Positions 45,365 through 57,600 of a stretch of 64,000 nucleotides of DNA are shown piece by piece. Each line of letters starts with the position of its first letter. The first letter of the stretch is position 1. A model generated the notes under the pieces. The model had not been told where the DNA came from, ran no database searches, and saw only the letters and a list, made by a program, of their open reading frames with translations. Origin of the DNA: Polyporus tsugae (taxonomy: Eukaryota > Basidiomycota > Agaricomycetes > Polyporales > Polyporaceae); NCBI GenBank assembly GCA_024305745.1, contig JAHRBS010000006.1:1924501-1988500 (forward strand), written 5' to 3'. The position numbers and the translations under genes were made by a program.

Positions 45365-47021
45365 TCATAAGAACCACCGGAACTCAGGCGCCCTCGGCCC
45401 CTCGCGCAGCTTTTCGGTCGACACGTCCGCCGCGTGGCGCACCACGCCCTCGCGTCTGTCCCTTCTCCTGTTGTCAAAGACCATGTACGCGCCAAGCAGG
45501 AGGGTGATCGCGGTCCCGGCCGCGCCGAACGCGGCGGTCGTGATCAGCGCGGGAATGTACTTCGGCGCGTCCTGGTTCCGGAAGATGTTGGACGAGACGA
45601 GGCCCATGAGGTTCGCGAGGGGCACGCCGAGCGACGTGAGCGCGATGCGGCGGCCCTCGTGCGCGATGTTGTTATTGTACCACGTCGAGAGCAGCACGGA
45701 CGGCGCGGACGTGCCCCACGTCATCATGAAGCACGCGAAGTAGGCTACGTGGAGCTGCTTCTGGACGTCGATCGTCGCGTAGACGATGAAGCCGATGAAC
45801 GTGAGCAGGAAGCCCAGGGCGATGAAGGGGAAGCGGAGGCGCGCGTAGTCGGACGAGAAGGCGAGGATGAGAAGGAAGACGGCGCCGACGCAGTTGGGCG
45901 CGACGGTGTAGAGGTTCGTTTTGATCGTGTCGTAGCCGAGGCGGGCGATGATTTGCGGGAGAAAGAGGGCGACGCTCTGGATGGGTACGCCGAGGCAGAT
46001 TTCGATGCCGAGCCATGCGTACGTGGCAGGGACGGCGAAGATCTTCAGCGCGTCCTTGAGGACAAACTTTTCGTTGACGATGGACGAAGAATCCTGTTGA
46101 ATACGCTGGAACGCGATCTTGCGCTCTTCTTCGTTCAGGAACCAGGCCTCGGAGGCTGATTTGGGCAGATAGAAGAATGCAAACAACGAGACTTTCATGA
46201 CGTATTAGTCCTGTGGACTTCTGGGATGTGGAACAGCATTGGGACGTACAGAGCACGGTAGCACCTCCCTCAATAATGAACAGATATTTCCACGCAGGAA
46301 TCTTAGAGTCCTTGATGTCTAGATATCCATGTTAAGAAAGGATGATCCATTCTAACACGTCAGAACTCACGAAAGACACCGAAAGCGAGAAGACCAGAGA
46401 AGGCGTTCGCGATGTTTGAAGCGGCATAGAAGATGGCCAGACGCCGAGCGAGTTCCCCTCGGCGGTAGAACGTCGTCAAGTAGTAAATGACCAAGGGAAA
46501 GAACCCCGACTCCGCCATCCCTGCGCAACGTCTGAGATCACACCCCGGTTGATGTGACTGCATGCAAACTCACCAAGGATCCACCTAGTCGCCATCATCC
46601 CGCCAAAGTTCTTCACCCCCGCGCTGATGAGCGTCATGCACCCGAAGATAAACATGAGGATGGGGAGCACGCGGCTCGGCCCGTACCGCTTACCGACGAA
46701 CGCGACGGGGGCGGAGAAGATGACATAGGGCACGAAGAATATGGATAGGATGGTGTTGTACTGGCCGTCCTTGAAGTGGAGGTCCTTCTCCATCCCGTTC
46801 GTTTTCGCGTTGCCGAGGTTGCCCTTGTCTAGCGCGTTTGCGAGGTACATGAGCGCGAGGACGGGCAGGATGTGGATGTCGAACTTGAGCACGAGGCGCT
46901 TCTCGTGCTCGAACGTCGGCAGGTGGAGCTGGTCCTGCTTGGTCGAGGGGTTCTCGGTTTCCCCGATCGATTGCTTGAAGGAGGAGGCCCGAGAGGCCGT
47001 CTTAAGGGCGCCTGCGCTCAT
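45365..47021 (-). CDS. MFS permease, Dal5/Tna1-like (second copy)
   Basis: Start ATG 47021 (MSAGALKTASRASSFKQSIG). Four coding exons. TM1-2 give FDIHILPVLALMYLANALDKGNLGNAKTNGME, the anion:cation symporter signature with Asp-Lys in place of Asp-Arg. Then come ILSIFFVPYVIFSAP, GMAESGFFPLVIYYLTTFYRRGE, WKYLFIIEGGATV, FFYLPKSASEAWFLNEEER in the central loop, and a second half with GFIVYATIDVQKQL, WGTSAPSVLLSTWYNNN and GVPLANLMGLVSSNIF. The C-terminus, EFRWFL, is a family-type ending. About 12 membrane helices. The last intron uses the acceptor after ATGAAAG (upstream of SLFAFFYLP), which keeps frame. Likely plasma-membrane uptake of an organic anion such as nicotinate, allantoate or a carboxylate. 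It is diverged from the 19-exon permease at 19-22 kb and has far fewer introns, so the two are not a recent tandem duplicate. Confidence 0.9.
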
Positions 47022-48417
47022 GGCTGCGCGGCGGGGTCGGCGCCGAGGGGAGTAGACGAGGAAACCAGGATTGTCGCCCGCTATAAACAGGATCCGAACG
47101 ATGTCCGAGCAGAGGAGTGCACTGGGAGAACTGTGAACGCCTACTGTGACAGTTTCATTATATAGTTCCACGCTGTTCCCCGGACCACCAGTGAACATCA
47201 GGCGTTACGCTAGTCAGACGTGTGGAGACTAACCTGATAGAAAGTGGACGAACCTGTGGCACATGGTGCACAGGCCTGATAAGTAGGCTGACCGGTCACC
47301 GGTGAATCGAATCCGCGGCCATCGGAGACAGTGGCAAGTAAGCGGCAAACTCACAGTGCGTGGGACAAGCCAGAAGCTTCAGCGCGGTCCCATCTATTAG
47401 TCCCACCTTCCGCGCGAAACGATATGACATGGGACGGGGTGCCTGCCAAGGCGCAGTAAGCGGTGGGGAACCTTGAACATGGAGCAGAACATGCTCCTAC
47501 TTACTCTGTGTACAGGTTCATCGCGGCCCGCCTTCCCCACGCTCCGCAGCGCAGTTGGTCCATACAGGGTGGATCTTGATCTTGTGGATGCTCGTTGGTC
47601 AGATGATGGCCCCAGGAAAGGTCAACCGTTGTCGACGACTTCCCATCCTCACGCTGTTGATTGCGTTAGAGACTTTGAAACATTCCACGAGTGTTCAAAG
47701 ATGGCGCATACGCAATCTGAGGCTAGTGATAAAAAGGGGCCCATAAGCGGTTCAGTAACCAGCGGTAAAAGATACAAGATGATACGGAGAAGACCTGTGG
47801 ACCAACAGAATTGCGGAGCGCAATCAGGATGAACAAACTGCCTCCGTATGTTCAAGGGGACCAGCGATAACTTATCTCCTCCAGTGACGGACGAGAAGTC
47901 GGTTGGAGGGAACCTTCAGTATCGTGATTGACTTGGGTAAACGCCATGGTTTCGGGGACACCATGAGCTAGGGCTAGATCGAGCCGAACACCGAGCGAAG
48001 ATATCAGTGAACCTCAAACACTGCCGTGCCGGTTGGAGCTTTGAGCAACTTGGTGCCTACGATTGAAATGTTTTCATTATATCCACGATTAGGTCCGAGC
48101 CTCCGTAACTGGATAACGTAGGGCCTTACCTTTGAAAACTGACCCCCTGATCTGGATCTAACAACCTCCATCCTCAACGGGCGTTGCGTTGTAAGCTAGT
48201 GCAAAAGTGAGGGGTTTTGTATAGACCTGTGGTGAATCTTACTTGCCGCCACAACGGGAAGTCGGAGCCGGGCATGATTAAATGGACACTCCGGGGTCGC
48301 ACGCGAGTGTACCATGCCCGAATGAGAGCGCATTTAGCGTTGTTTTGAAAAGGCGTAGATTGAGATTCGAAGCGAAGAAGGTTCGATACAGCGACAACTC
48401 ACAACGTCTCATCCATT
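47022..48417. other. Intergenic, no gene seen
   Basis: About 1.4 kb between the permease start and the DAM1 stop. Open frames such as 47473-47832 have no motif or splice support. Nothing is assigned. Confidence 0.5.
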
Positions 48418-49609
48418 CTAGTGCAGCGTGACTATTTCACGTTTCACCTTCATCTCATCGCGTTCGCGGATTGCCAGGCAAGCGTCGTTTGGGCCAGGCG
48501 GACGGAACCTATGATACAGCATCATATTGACACAGAGATGGCTTATGGATACATTCTTCATTGTGGCAGTCCATTCCAGTGGTACAGGACAGCTCCCTGG
48601 CGCCGTCAAGATCAGCAAACCACTGTGGCATATGATCAAAATTGAAGAAGGTTTCACCGTGCTGTTGTCCTTCTTCACAATCTTCCGATTCACGAGCGCA
48701 ATGAGGCACTTGTTCACCCTGGCCTGGTTCAGGTCTGGTGGTTTCACAAACGCAATAACTACAGCGCGCAACGGCTTCAACGACGCAGAAAGAAAAGCTG
48801 GCGAAGCACACACTATTGAACGAATCCCCTGGGTTGTCCAAGAACTTCTCGATCACCAGCTCTATGTGCCTTCGCAGGTTGGGATCGTCGCCTCTGAACT
48901 CGAGCGGCAGCACGGCGAGGATGCGCTCGATCTCGAGGCCGCGTTCGCGCTTCTCCTTCGCGGTCATCCTCGGTTTCGCGCCTTTTTTCTTCATGATCCC
49001 GGGTTTGGCGGTAGTCTTGTTCGCAGAAGTAGTCACTGTAGAGATTGTAGCCTCCGTACGACCCTCCGTTGGTGAAAATGCGGATCTCTCAATGGACATG
49101 GTGGGTTCCGGCGGTGTTGGTGGCCTTCGGGCTGCAGCTTCGGCGGCTCGGATCGCTTCGAGCGCAGCTTGTGCATCCTCCTCTGAATTATACAGCCTTC
49201 TTAAGTTTAGTCGCTACGAGTGTGCTGAAATCCAACGAACCTGCTCGGCGTGCAGCCAACGTAAAAGACGCGTCCACTGGTGTCTATGAAGGCGACCCTT
49301 GTAAGTTAACGCGAGGTGCGACACAGATGATGGGCGCACCTGTGGGAAGTCAACTGTCAAAGCATTCATATTCATCACATACAGCCAGCTTGCGAAGCTC
49401 TCATTGAGCGTCTCGAGTGCGTTGTCTAGTCTCTTGAGCCCCTCAGCGTTGGTTTGGAGCGCCTCGGCTTCGTCGATGAGTTCCGCGAGCGCAGGTTCGA
49501 GGAAGCCGAGGCCATGGGGCGCGTCCGGATACGCGCCTGAGCGCGAGAGACGGAAGAGCGAACCTTGTGAGAGGCGACGAAGTGGGGTTTGCGGGGGATT
49601 TGGAGGCAT
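48418..49609 (-). CDS. DAM1: DASH/Dam1 kinetochore complex subunit Dam1
   Basis: Start ATG 49609 (MPPNPPQTPLRRLSQGSLF). The conserved Dam1 core is near residues 20-95: a short LSRSG leader, GLGFLEPALAELIDEAEAL, ALETLNESFASWLYVMNMN and ALTVDFPQ. Later exons add an Ala/Glu-rich helix (EEDAQAALEAIRAAEAAARR), a basic stretch, GLEIERILAVLPLEF and PPDLNQARVNKCLIALVNRK, a second conserved block seen in filamentous fungal Dam1. The open frame reaches 48418; the final 50-60 codons are uncertain because an intron may begin near the GTGAAA after DNST. Dam1 subunits form rings or arcs that couple kinetochores to microtubule ends and are Aurora B targets. The gene is head-to-head with ORC3, sharing a 212-bp promoter. 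Confidence 0.85.
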
Positions 49610-49821
49610 TGTGGATGAGTGGATGAGAGGGACGAAGAGGGTAGGATGAGAGGGAGTCCGCGCGCCGCGAGCGCAAGACGCGACATTAGGCGCCTACTAA
49701 ACGCGTCGGTGGCCAGCTGAGTTGTGGCTGGAAACCGCGTCTTGTCCTCCTCCTTCACTCCCTCTTCTTCCCACTCTCCTCTCCTCTCCTTACGCTCGCA
49801 CTTCTGGGTCTAGTTGTATTG
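49610..49821. promoter_or_regulatory. Shared DAM1/ORC3 promoter with an MCB-type box
   Basis: ACGCGT at 49701-49706, roughly mid-spacer, with a near match (GACGCGAC) about 25 bp before it. This is the same motif as in the MTG2/MCM4 promoter. MBF-type control of this cell-cycle pair is inferred. A pyrimidine-rich tract at 49745-49800 precedes the ORC3 start. Confidence 0.5.
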
Positions 49822-52537
49822 ATGAAGGAGCTCGAAGATCCCTCAAAGGTAACTTCTCCACCCGAGCATATTACAACTAAGGACGTCTGAAGCTAACCAT
49901 CGTCGCCTCTAGACTTGTGTATACATTCCTCCAAACCAACCTGGTAGGCATATCTCCACTCAAAGAGGTTCATCATTATTCACAGAAACGATTGAAGATG
50001 CTGGACACGCGCTTCCATCAGGGTTCGAGGATGAGGAAGAGGATGAATGCTACGATTCGCAAATGCGAGCCTATAGAGCAGCGTGGATGAAGTGTTTGGA
50101 TCGTATCCGGGTGAGTGGTCCAGTTCTACGCGTCCCGCAAGCTCTCCTGATCGCCCATCATCTCAGACCATCCTTAAAACATTACATGCCCCAGTTGTCA
50201 CTGACATTACTGAACAAGTCAGGAACGCATATACTGATGTCCTCCCTGGACTACCCTACCCCGAACTACCTGTCGTTGCTTTGTCGGGTGAGTCTCTCAC
50301 TTTCGCTCATGCAAACTCGTCTGTGTGGTACTGATGCACATGTACCTTCCAGGCGCGACCTCTGCCTTACTTACAGAAGTGATCAATGCATTGAACGAAG
50401 ACGAGGATACAGAGGAAGGAGCAGACGAACCTCCTGGTCTACAAGTTCACTTGTATCCAGCCGAATGTTCCAGCGTGATGAACACGATGAAAGCAATTGT
50501 TACCGGGTTTGTGGATCGCCGAGGTGAGCTTTCTCTCAGTTTCCCTAAATACTAAAGTACCAATCCGTGTCAACAGAGAGCGGAAAGCGCAAACCCACTT
50601 CTCTTGCTAGCTTTGACATCAACCTCCTAGGCGCATGGTACGACGCGCAAGAGATGCAGCCTCATTTGATCGTGTTTCTGCACGAGTTTGAAAAGTTTGA
50701 CATAAATGTCGTGCAAGACGTGCTCTACATCTGTAGGCAGGTAGTCTCCCAACGTCTGGTCCAAATTGGCTCATAACTTCTTCCTTAGCATGCATATACC
50801 TCGTCTACCACTTGTGTTCATCCTAGTCATGAACTCTCCGCCCTCGCCTTCATTCATCCACACCGTCTATCCACGGTCAACCCTCGCGTTGCTGCGAGTG
50901 CACCAAGTTGCTCCCCCTGCAGGCCTATTAATGGTCAAGGAGGCACTCAGCAAGGTGCGCTTCCCACCCAGTACTCTATCATAGCAGCAACTCACTTTGG
51001 AACATGCGCGACTTCGCCTCGACAGACGCTCTTTGACCCCGACTTCGAACCCGACGTCATGCTTGGTCCCGGTGCGCTCGATCATATCGCCGACTTCGCG
51101 TCCCGACACTCTGCCTCGCCCGACGCACTGATCACCATGCTGCAGCTTGCATACATGAAACATTTCTCAAACCCCCTCAGCATCTTCGTCCATGATGAGC
51201 TGTTAGGCACCATCCCGCACGATGCCGGGCGCGCCCTAATGTCTTCTGCCGGGTTTGCGCCTGTCGTGGACGCGGCACACGCGCGGCTGCTCGCCGCGTC
51301 TGAATCTCAAGCACAAGGCGACGGGGACGGGCGTCCACAGACCGCCGATGAATTGCTCAGCGCCGTTTCCGCCGCACGTACGGAATTCCGGAGACAGACG
51401 CGGCGCCTGCGCGTCGCGTTTACGGTCGCGCGAATCGCTGAACGGGTTGCACTCTCCGACGCGAACCACGATCTAGTTAATGGGAAGAACGTGGAAGGAC
51501 GCGCGGCGAGGTTGGATAGCTTGGAGGCTTTGAGCACGATTCTACGCCAGAGGGGGAGCTCACAAGTGCGATACGTATGCATGACCGTCAGGTACGTCCG
51601 TTGTGCCAAAACCGCTGTATTCGTATTGCTAAGTACCGGCACAGAAAACTCTCTGCCATCAAGTTGCGCGCGCTACTACAGGAACTGCACGCGTTCTGGT
51701 ATGGGCTGGAGAGCGCTGTGGTCTGGAGAGAAGAAGAGGAAGCGCGCATATGGATCGTCGAGATGCTGAACCAGCTGCCGGGCGAGCTCGGGGAGGAACC
51801 TGCAGACCGCCCTCCGGCTCCGCAGGACGCGCAGACCAAGGAGCTCGCAGTCAGCGTCGGCGACTGGCTACAGGAATACATCGAGTGAGTTTGGGCCTCT
51901 ATCTGTTAGCGTACCCCTTTCATCGGTAATAATCTGTGATCCCTGCAGACAACGCCTCATCCGACTGGAGGACTATACGCTGTGGGACATATGGTATACC
52001 GGCGCGACGCCCTTCCCCTCCGAGCTTGTCAACCCCGCGCCGCGTCCGACGGTCGTCCAAGCTCTCCTGCACCCGGACGACTTCATGCGCGCGTACGCGG
52101 CCCTCGCGCACGGCCCTGGCCAGCCCGCCTCCATGTTGGACGTGGTGAAGGAGCCGGCGCTCTGGGAGCTGCCCGATACGAGCATCGCGTTCCGGCGGTA
52201 CGGCGAGGCCGGGCGGATGGTGAACGTGTTCGACTGGTTCGAGTCTTTCGCGGTCGTGCTCGACAGCCAGCGGAGGTACCTCAAACGAGCAAGCGTGGTA
52301 GCAGACGAAGATATGGATGCGGAAGCAGACGAAGATATGGATGCGGAAGCAGACGAGGATGCGGATGCGGATGCGGATGAGGAAATGGACGTGGGCGAGG
52401 AGGAGGAGCGGTGGAAGGTCGAGGTGCAGGCGCGCTTCATGCGAGCGCTGCACGAGCTCGATTACATGGGCTTCGTGCGGCATACGGGGCGGAAGCCCGA
52501 CCATGTCATCCGGACGTTCTACGACGTTCCGGACTGA
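49822..52537 (+). CDS. ORC3: Origin recognition complex subunit 3
   Basis: About nine exons, near 745 aa; start ATG 49822 (MKELEDPSKTCVYIPPN), stop at 52535-52537. Blocks: acidic N-terminal segment (FEDEEEDECYD); AAA+-like core with LPYPELPVVALSGATSALL, a degenerate P-loop as expected for Orc3; HLIVFLHEFEKFDINVVQDV at the Walker B position; PRLPLVFILVMNSPPSPSF; then LQLAYMKHFSNPLSIF and a long helical ORC insert. The C-terminal winged-helix part ends RFMRALHELDYMGFVRHTGRK...VIRTFYDVPD, a strong Orc3 signature. ORC marks origins and loads MCM2-7, including the Mcm4 encoded 38 kb away. A tandem acidic repeat (52308-52380) interrupts the C-terminal domain. The gene is divergent from DAM1. Confidence 0.93.
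52308..52380 (+). repeat. In-frame acidic tandem repeat in ORC3
   Basis: Two near-identical 24-nt units (GCAGACGAAGATATGGATGC plus GGAA) and a degenerate GATGCG run encode alternating Asp/Glu/Ala/Met. The repeat length is a multiple of three, so copy-number change would keep frame. Confidence 0.85.
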
Positions 52538-53424
52538 GGTGGTGAGTGCCCAACTTGCGAGTGTGGGTGTCGCTTGCGCGGTGTCGTGGGCTGATGGCAA
52601 TTCCCTTACAGGATCCGTTGCACATTGCTTTGATCCACCAAGTGATTTCTTTGGGCCATCCGCACGAAGATCGTTTGGTAGTTGTGACTCAGGCTTGGAA
52701 CGCCCCCCACTGAACACTATATTACGCATGCCAAGCGAGCTGGGCCCAAGGCTATTGCCTGAAGTACCCGAAGTGCTGCACGGAGTGTACTATCCGAGTA
52801 CACGAATTACGTATAATTGTGTTGATGCTTCGTCGGGGTTGGCATACTGTGAGTAGAGCAGTGCCAAGTGTCATTGGATGCGAGGAATTCGCCTTGCACA
52901 TTTGGGCGCCTGACGCGCTATCTGCCAGGATCTGGCTCCCGGATCGTCCCGGACGCTTTTCGTCGGACAGTCTCACTGCTCTGAAAAGTAGGAATCGCGG
53001 AAAGGCCACGAGTACTTATTTCAGCCCAGTGCCCACATGAACAGGACGTGCCGGCACTCAGCACGAACCCCCCCAGTGAGCTTAGTCCACCATGAACGCT
53101 CTGTCTGCAGCTGATCGCTCGATTGGAATCATTCCCAGTTCCCCATCGAATTCGCAGGTGCTCTAGCTTCAAATACGTATACCTGTACAGCGGACGGCAA
53201 TCCGAACGGTCGAGGAGACCAGGCGCGATTCGACGCTCGATTCATCTGAGCTTGGGTCCCATCTACTCTCATCAATTTTTGGCTTTTAAATAAAGGTAAC
53301 GGTGCCCGGACGTGCTGCATTCAAAATTAGTTTATGACACACCTGGAGCTGTACTGACCTCGGATCGACTGTCTTTGCCTGCAACTTGAAACGTGGAATT
53401 TCCCGTACCACTGCTAGTATTATC
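52538..53424. other. Intergenic, no gene seen
   Basis: About 890 bp between ORC3 and the decarboxylase gene, containing the ORC3 3' region and the decarboxylase promoter. No further gene is supported. Confidence 0.5.
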
Positions 53425-55502
53425 ATGGATATCGAAGCGTGAGTGTTGAAACCTCTTCGTTCCGAGCTCAGGGGAAGTCCTCAAAAACTTGGCACACAGT
53501 TTCCGCAAGGCTGGATACCAGGCGATTGATAGGATCTGCGATTACTATGCCTCCCTGCAAGACCGGCCGGTTGTGTCTCAGGTCGAACCAGGGTATCTTC
53601 TTGAGACACTCCCTGGTCCGTCCCAACTGCTACATTGCAAGCCTAGATCATATGCTCACGTCCTTATAGAGAACCCGCCTGAGCACGGGGAGAAATTTGA
53701 CAACATCGCGGACGACTTCCAGAAGCTGATCCTCCCAGGTGAGCGCGCTGTTGTCCTGCGGTTTATCAACTCTGACTGTCTGGTGGTAGGGATCACGCAC
53801 TGGCAACATCCAAACTTCTACGCCTATTTCCCCACAGCAAACTCGTTTGAAGGCTTGCTCGGCGATCTCTACTCCTCCAGCGTCGCGAACCCTACATTTA
53901 GCGTGAGTCCTTCACCAGACTCTCTAGCACCGACGATTGCGATAACCAGTGACGCTACCGTAGTGGCTTGCTAGCCCTGCATGCACGGAACTCGAACAAG
54001 TCGTCATGGACTGGGGTGCGAAGCTCTTCGGCTTGGGCGATCACTTCTTGTGCAAGTCCAAGGTCGGCGGCGGTGTCATCCAGGTAAGTCTTCTTCTCGC
54101 CCCATTTCTCCTCGTGTTGAATGTCTCCCGTTCCCTCCATTAGACAACGGCGTCTGAGGGTGCCGTCGTCGTGTGCGTTGCGGCGCGTGCCCGTTACCTC
54201 AAGATGCACCCCGACGCGAAGCTCGAAGATTTCGTCATCTACACCACGACACAGACTCACTCGCTGGGCACAAAGGCCGGGCTTATCCTTGGGTTGGACG
54301 TGCGCGCGTTGGAGGTCAAGGCGGAGGACGAATATGCGCTCCGGGGGAGCACGCTGAAGGAGGCTTTGGAAGCCGACTTGGCGCACGGGAAGCGGCCGTT
54401 TGTCGTCAGTGAGTTACATATCCACCCTTGTATGTTGGTTGTGGCCAAGGATGATACTGATATACCTCGGGGTTGCAGTCGCCACGGTTGGCACAACCAG
54501 CTCAGGCGCCATTGACGAACTGGAGGAGATTGGTGAAGTCTGTGAGTACAGAGCCCCGGCTCCTGCCTCGGCACGCGACTGAGGAATGCTATCTATAGTG
54601 AAAGGCCATCCGTCGATCTGGTACCACGTCGATTCCGCGTGGGCAGGTGTTGCCTTTGCATGCCCCGAATTCCGCTCTGTGGGGAAACTGGACGCGATCA
54701 ACAAGTATGCGGACTCTTTCTGCACGAACTTCCACAAGGTACGCCGGGCGGTTCTGGCGTTTGGGAATGCATCTTGTGCTTATAGAGTCTGCAGTGGGGC
54801 CTTGTGAACTTCGACGCCTCAGCGCTCTGGGTGACAGACCGGACCTATCTGACGGATGCGCTTGATGTCACCCCCGAGTTCTTGCGGACGAAGCAGCACG
54901 ACGCCGGTATGTTGGGTTCCCGATAATACGCAGTGTGCGTGAAGGTCGCTAACGTTGCTCCTTTTCGCAGGTCTTGTCGTCGACTATCGCAACTGGCACC
55001 TCGGCCTCGGTCGTCGCTTCCGCTCTCTCAAAGTCTGGTTTGTGCTCCGCAGCTACGGCGTAGAGGGCTTCCAGAACCACATCCGCAAGGTGAGATCCTC
55101 CCTCGCTTCCTCCGATGGACTTGGCCTGAAAACCCATACATCCCGCAGGGCATAGAGCAGAACAAGCACTTCGCCGCCCTCGTGCAAAAGTCGCCCGAAT
55201 TCGAGCTCGTGACGACACCCATCCTCGGGCTCACCGTCTTCGGCCTCAAACTCCCTTCGTCTGCCGCGAACGGGGGCAGCCCGCACGCCCTTTCGGCCGC
55301 GAACGACCTGAACCGCAAGCTGTACGCGCGCCTGATGGAGAACAGCGACAAGCTGTATCTCACGCAGACGATGCTGAACGACGTCATCTGCTTGCGTTTC
55401 GCGATCGGGGCGCAGAGGACGGAGGTCGAGCATATCGATCAGGCATGGGAGCTCATCAAGGCGAACGCGATGGCGGTCTTGCAAGACTTGGAGGGCAAAT
55501 AG
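53425..55502 (+). CDS. PLP-dependent aromatic-L-amino-acid decarboxylase
   Basis: About ten exons, near 510 aa. Exon 1 is 14 nt (53425-53438, MDIEA), joining [19 protein letters not shown], the typical group II decarboxylase start. Substrate-entry block: [20 protein letters not shown] and ANPTF. Cofactor blocks: [52 protein letters not shown] and HVDSAWAG. The Schiff-base lysine is in CTNFHKWGLVNFD (Asn-Phe-His-Lys). The mobile loop region is [20 protein letters not shown] and the C-terminus is LQDLEGK. Enzymes of this family decarboxylate tryptophan, tyrosine, DOPA or phenylalanine to the amine; specificity cannot be read here. No neighbouring gene suggests a biosynthetic cluster, so a general amine or catabolic role is equally possible. 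Confidence 0.92.
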
Positions 55503-55724
55503 TAGGCATGCGGCATCTGCGAACGAAGAGCTTTGAAGATTTTCTTGGACGGTGGCATGATAATGAAACATAGAAGTTTGTTTTGTGCTGAAGGTTGCAT
55601 TCTCGTGAATCATAAACTGTTTGTTGCCTGCCTGCAGGACGGAATAAGCGTCGGCCCGAACAAAATCTCAAGGATCTAGGAACATCTAGTGCAAAAACGT
55701 TGCGATTATCTACGAGGCGTGGCG

Positions 55725-57600
55725 TTATTGTTCACTTTCTTTTATAGTTGATGGACCGCTCTCGGAGTCCCCGGTGGACCCCGATCTATCCTCCAGCGAC
55801 TTTCGCCAGACCATCTGTCGAAATCGCGGAGAGCCTACCATCCCCGCCATAGCCAGAACGATCGTTCCGGCACCCATCAACACCCCACAGAAGATGATGA
55901 GACGGGTGAAATGGCCTTCATCGGCGACCTTCAGCAGGGCTCCGCCAGTGGGCGTGCCAACGAGAGTGGCCACGGCGACAACCATGTACACCGAGCCTAG
56001 ACGGTGTGTTCTCAGCATATCGCTCAATGACGGAAACCAGCATAAACCCTACCTAATCGAGCACCGTATATTTCTCTTGGGGTAATGCTGGCGATATATG
56101 TCGGTAGCAGAGATACGAAAGCGCCTACTCCGCATGATGCATGAGCCCTTGTGAGCATCCAGCAACACGAAACTTGAAACGGATATTGACTCACCTGAAA
56201 ACAGGCCGTACAGCGCCGAGAACGCGATGATGGAGGCGGCGTTGTGGGATGGCAGCCACAGACCCAAGACAAGAATGGTGCAGATCGCGGCGGCCGGCAC
56301 GAACACGTTGAGTCTACGGAAAGAGATCAGCATGTACCTTTGGGATAGATTGGCTTTGGTAGTACAGTAACTCACGTTCCATACCTGTCCGCTATGAATC
56401 CAGGAAGGATTCGAGAAGGGACATTCATGGCATTGAGGATGGCGAGCAGATAGTTCGCAATGCCCGGGTCGATGCCCCGGAAGTCACCATAGATCTGGAT
56501 GTAGAAGTACGGGATGAAGAAGGAATAGAAGAGCCTGTGTCGACCGGCTCATTCGGTCAGCTGCCCGTACACCGGCTTCGATTACAGTCACTTACAAGAA
56601 ACTCCCAATCGTGGAGAGCACGTATCGCGGATCCTTCCAACCGCCAAGGTCGACAGCGGTCCGTAAGGAGAAGTGACCCGACAGCGGCAGGCGTGTACGA
56701 ATGGTCAGGCAGGATACGGTGAGGCATCCCATGATGACGAACGCGATGATGCGCACCGCCCACCCGAAGCCGACTGTGGGGATGAGCCTTTGGAGAATGA
56801 TTGGGAAGATGACTCCGCCGCTCGCGCTGCCTCCTGTTGTGAGCCCGATCGCGAGTGCCCGTCTGCGCCGGAACCAGTGTCCGAGAACCGCGACCGAGGG
56901 ATTGAACCTACATATACAACGGTCAGTAGTCATCCATTGACATATGGGTGGAAAGACAAACAGCATTGCCAAACCGATCCCGAATAAGACGCCGTGAGAG
57001 AGGAAGACCTGGTATGCCTGATCGTGCTGAGCTAGAGACACCATCATCAAGGAAAACACTGTGATGATGGAGCCCAAAGGCAAGAGGACCTAGTACAGAG
57101 GCAGTATTGTCAGATAAATACTTTGTACGAGCGGAAAACGACGCACCGAAGTGCCATATGCATCGAATAACCTCCCTGTGAACGTCCCCAAGAAATAGAG
57201 GAAAAAAATCTGGAGCGAACCAATGAGGGATATAGACGATGATGTCGACGACGGTAGCAGCGTTGTCTCATAGTAGCTCTGGAAAGTGCCCTGTAAACAG
57301 AAAGGAATTCGTGCTCAATCATCCGATGCAATGGGAAAGACAAATACAAAACTTGCCACTTACATAGGCATTGATCATCCCCGCGGACGAGAACAGGGCA
57401 AGTGCAGACCCCAGTACAACGGTCCAGGCCTCTCTCCCACCGTCCGGCATATATTCAAGTTCGGGCTCCGGGAACTCCTCCGTTGGTGTTGCTAATGGAT
57501 CGTCCGCGACTCCTGGACCCACAACCGTAAGCTGCTCATGGGACTTCTCCAAATGTGGCTTCTCCGCGATGGCCCCGTCGCTAGCCACAGTGGTCTGCAT
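55725..57600 (-). CDS. MCT-like MFS permease (Mch family)
   Basis: Start chosen at ATG 57600 (MQTTVASDGAIAEKPHLEKS). The N-terminal tail is about 55 residues of acidic/polar sequence ending PDGGREAWTVVLGSALALFS, the conserved monocarboxylate-permease entry (DGGxxAW). Further blocks: PSSTSSSISLIGSLQIFFLYF, FGIGLAMLF, FNPSVAVLGHWFRRRRALAIGLTTGGSASGG (central motif), GWKDPRYVLSTIGSFLLFYSFFIPYFYIQ, NVPSRILPGFIADRYG and SGAFVSLLPTYIASITPREIYGARLGSVY; the protein ends in a Ser/Glu tail. Twelve helices expected. Fungal Mch relatives include the riboflavin importer Mch5 and proteins without monocarboxylate activity, so the substrate is open. It is convergent with the decarboxylase, with about 220 bp between; functional linkage is only a guess. 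Confidence 0.9.

Noticed and set aside
47473..47832. 119-codon + strand frame
   Set aside because: Isolated, no splice context or recognisable domain, average composition of intergenic DNA.
48509..49099. Single unspliced frame through the DAM1 3' half
   Set aside because: After FLDNPGDSF it reads a Cys-rich nonsense tail; splicing restores the conserved PPDLNQARVNKCLIALVNRK block.
53040..57600. Decarboxylase plus MCT permease as a biosynthetic gene cluster
   Set aside because: Only two genes, convergent, with no tailoring enzymes or regulator nearby; association is not supported.
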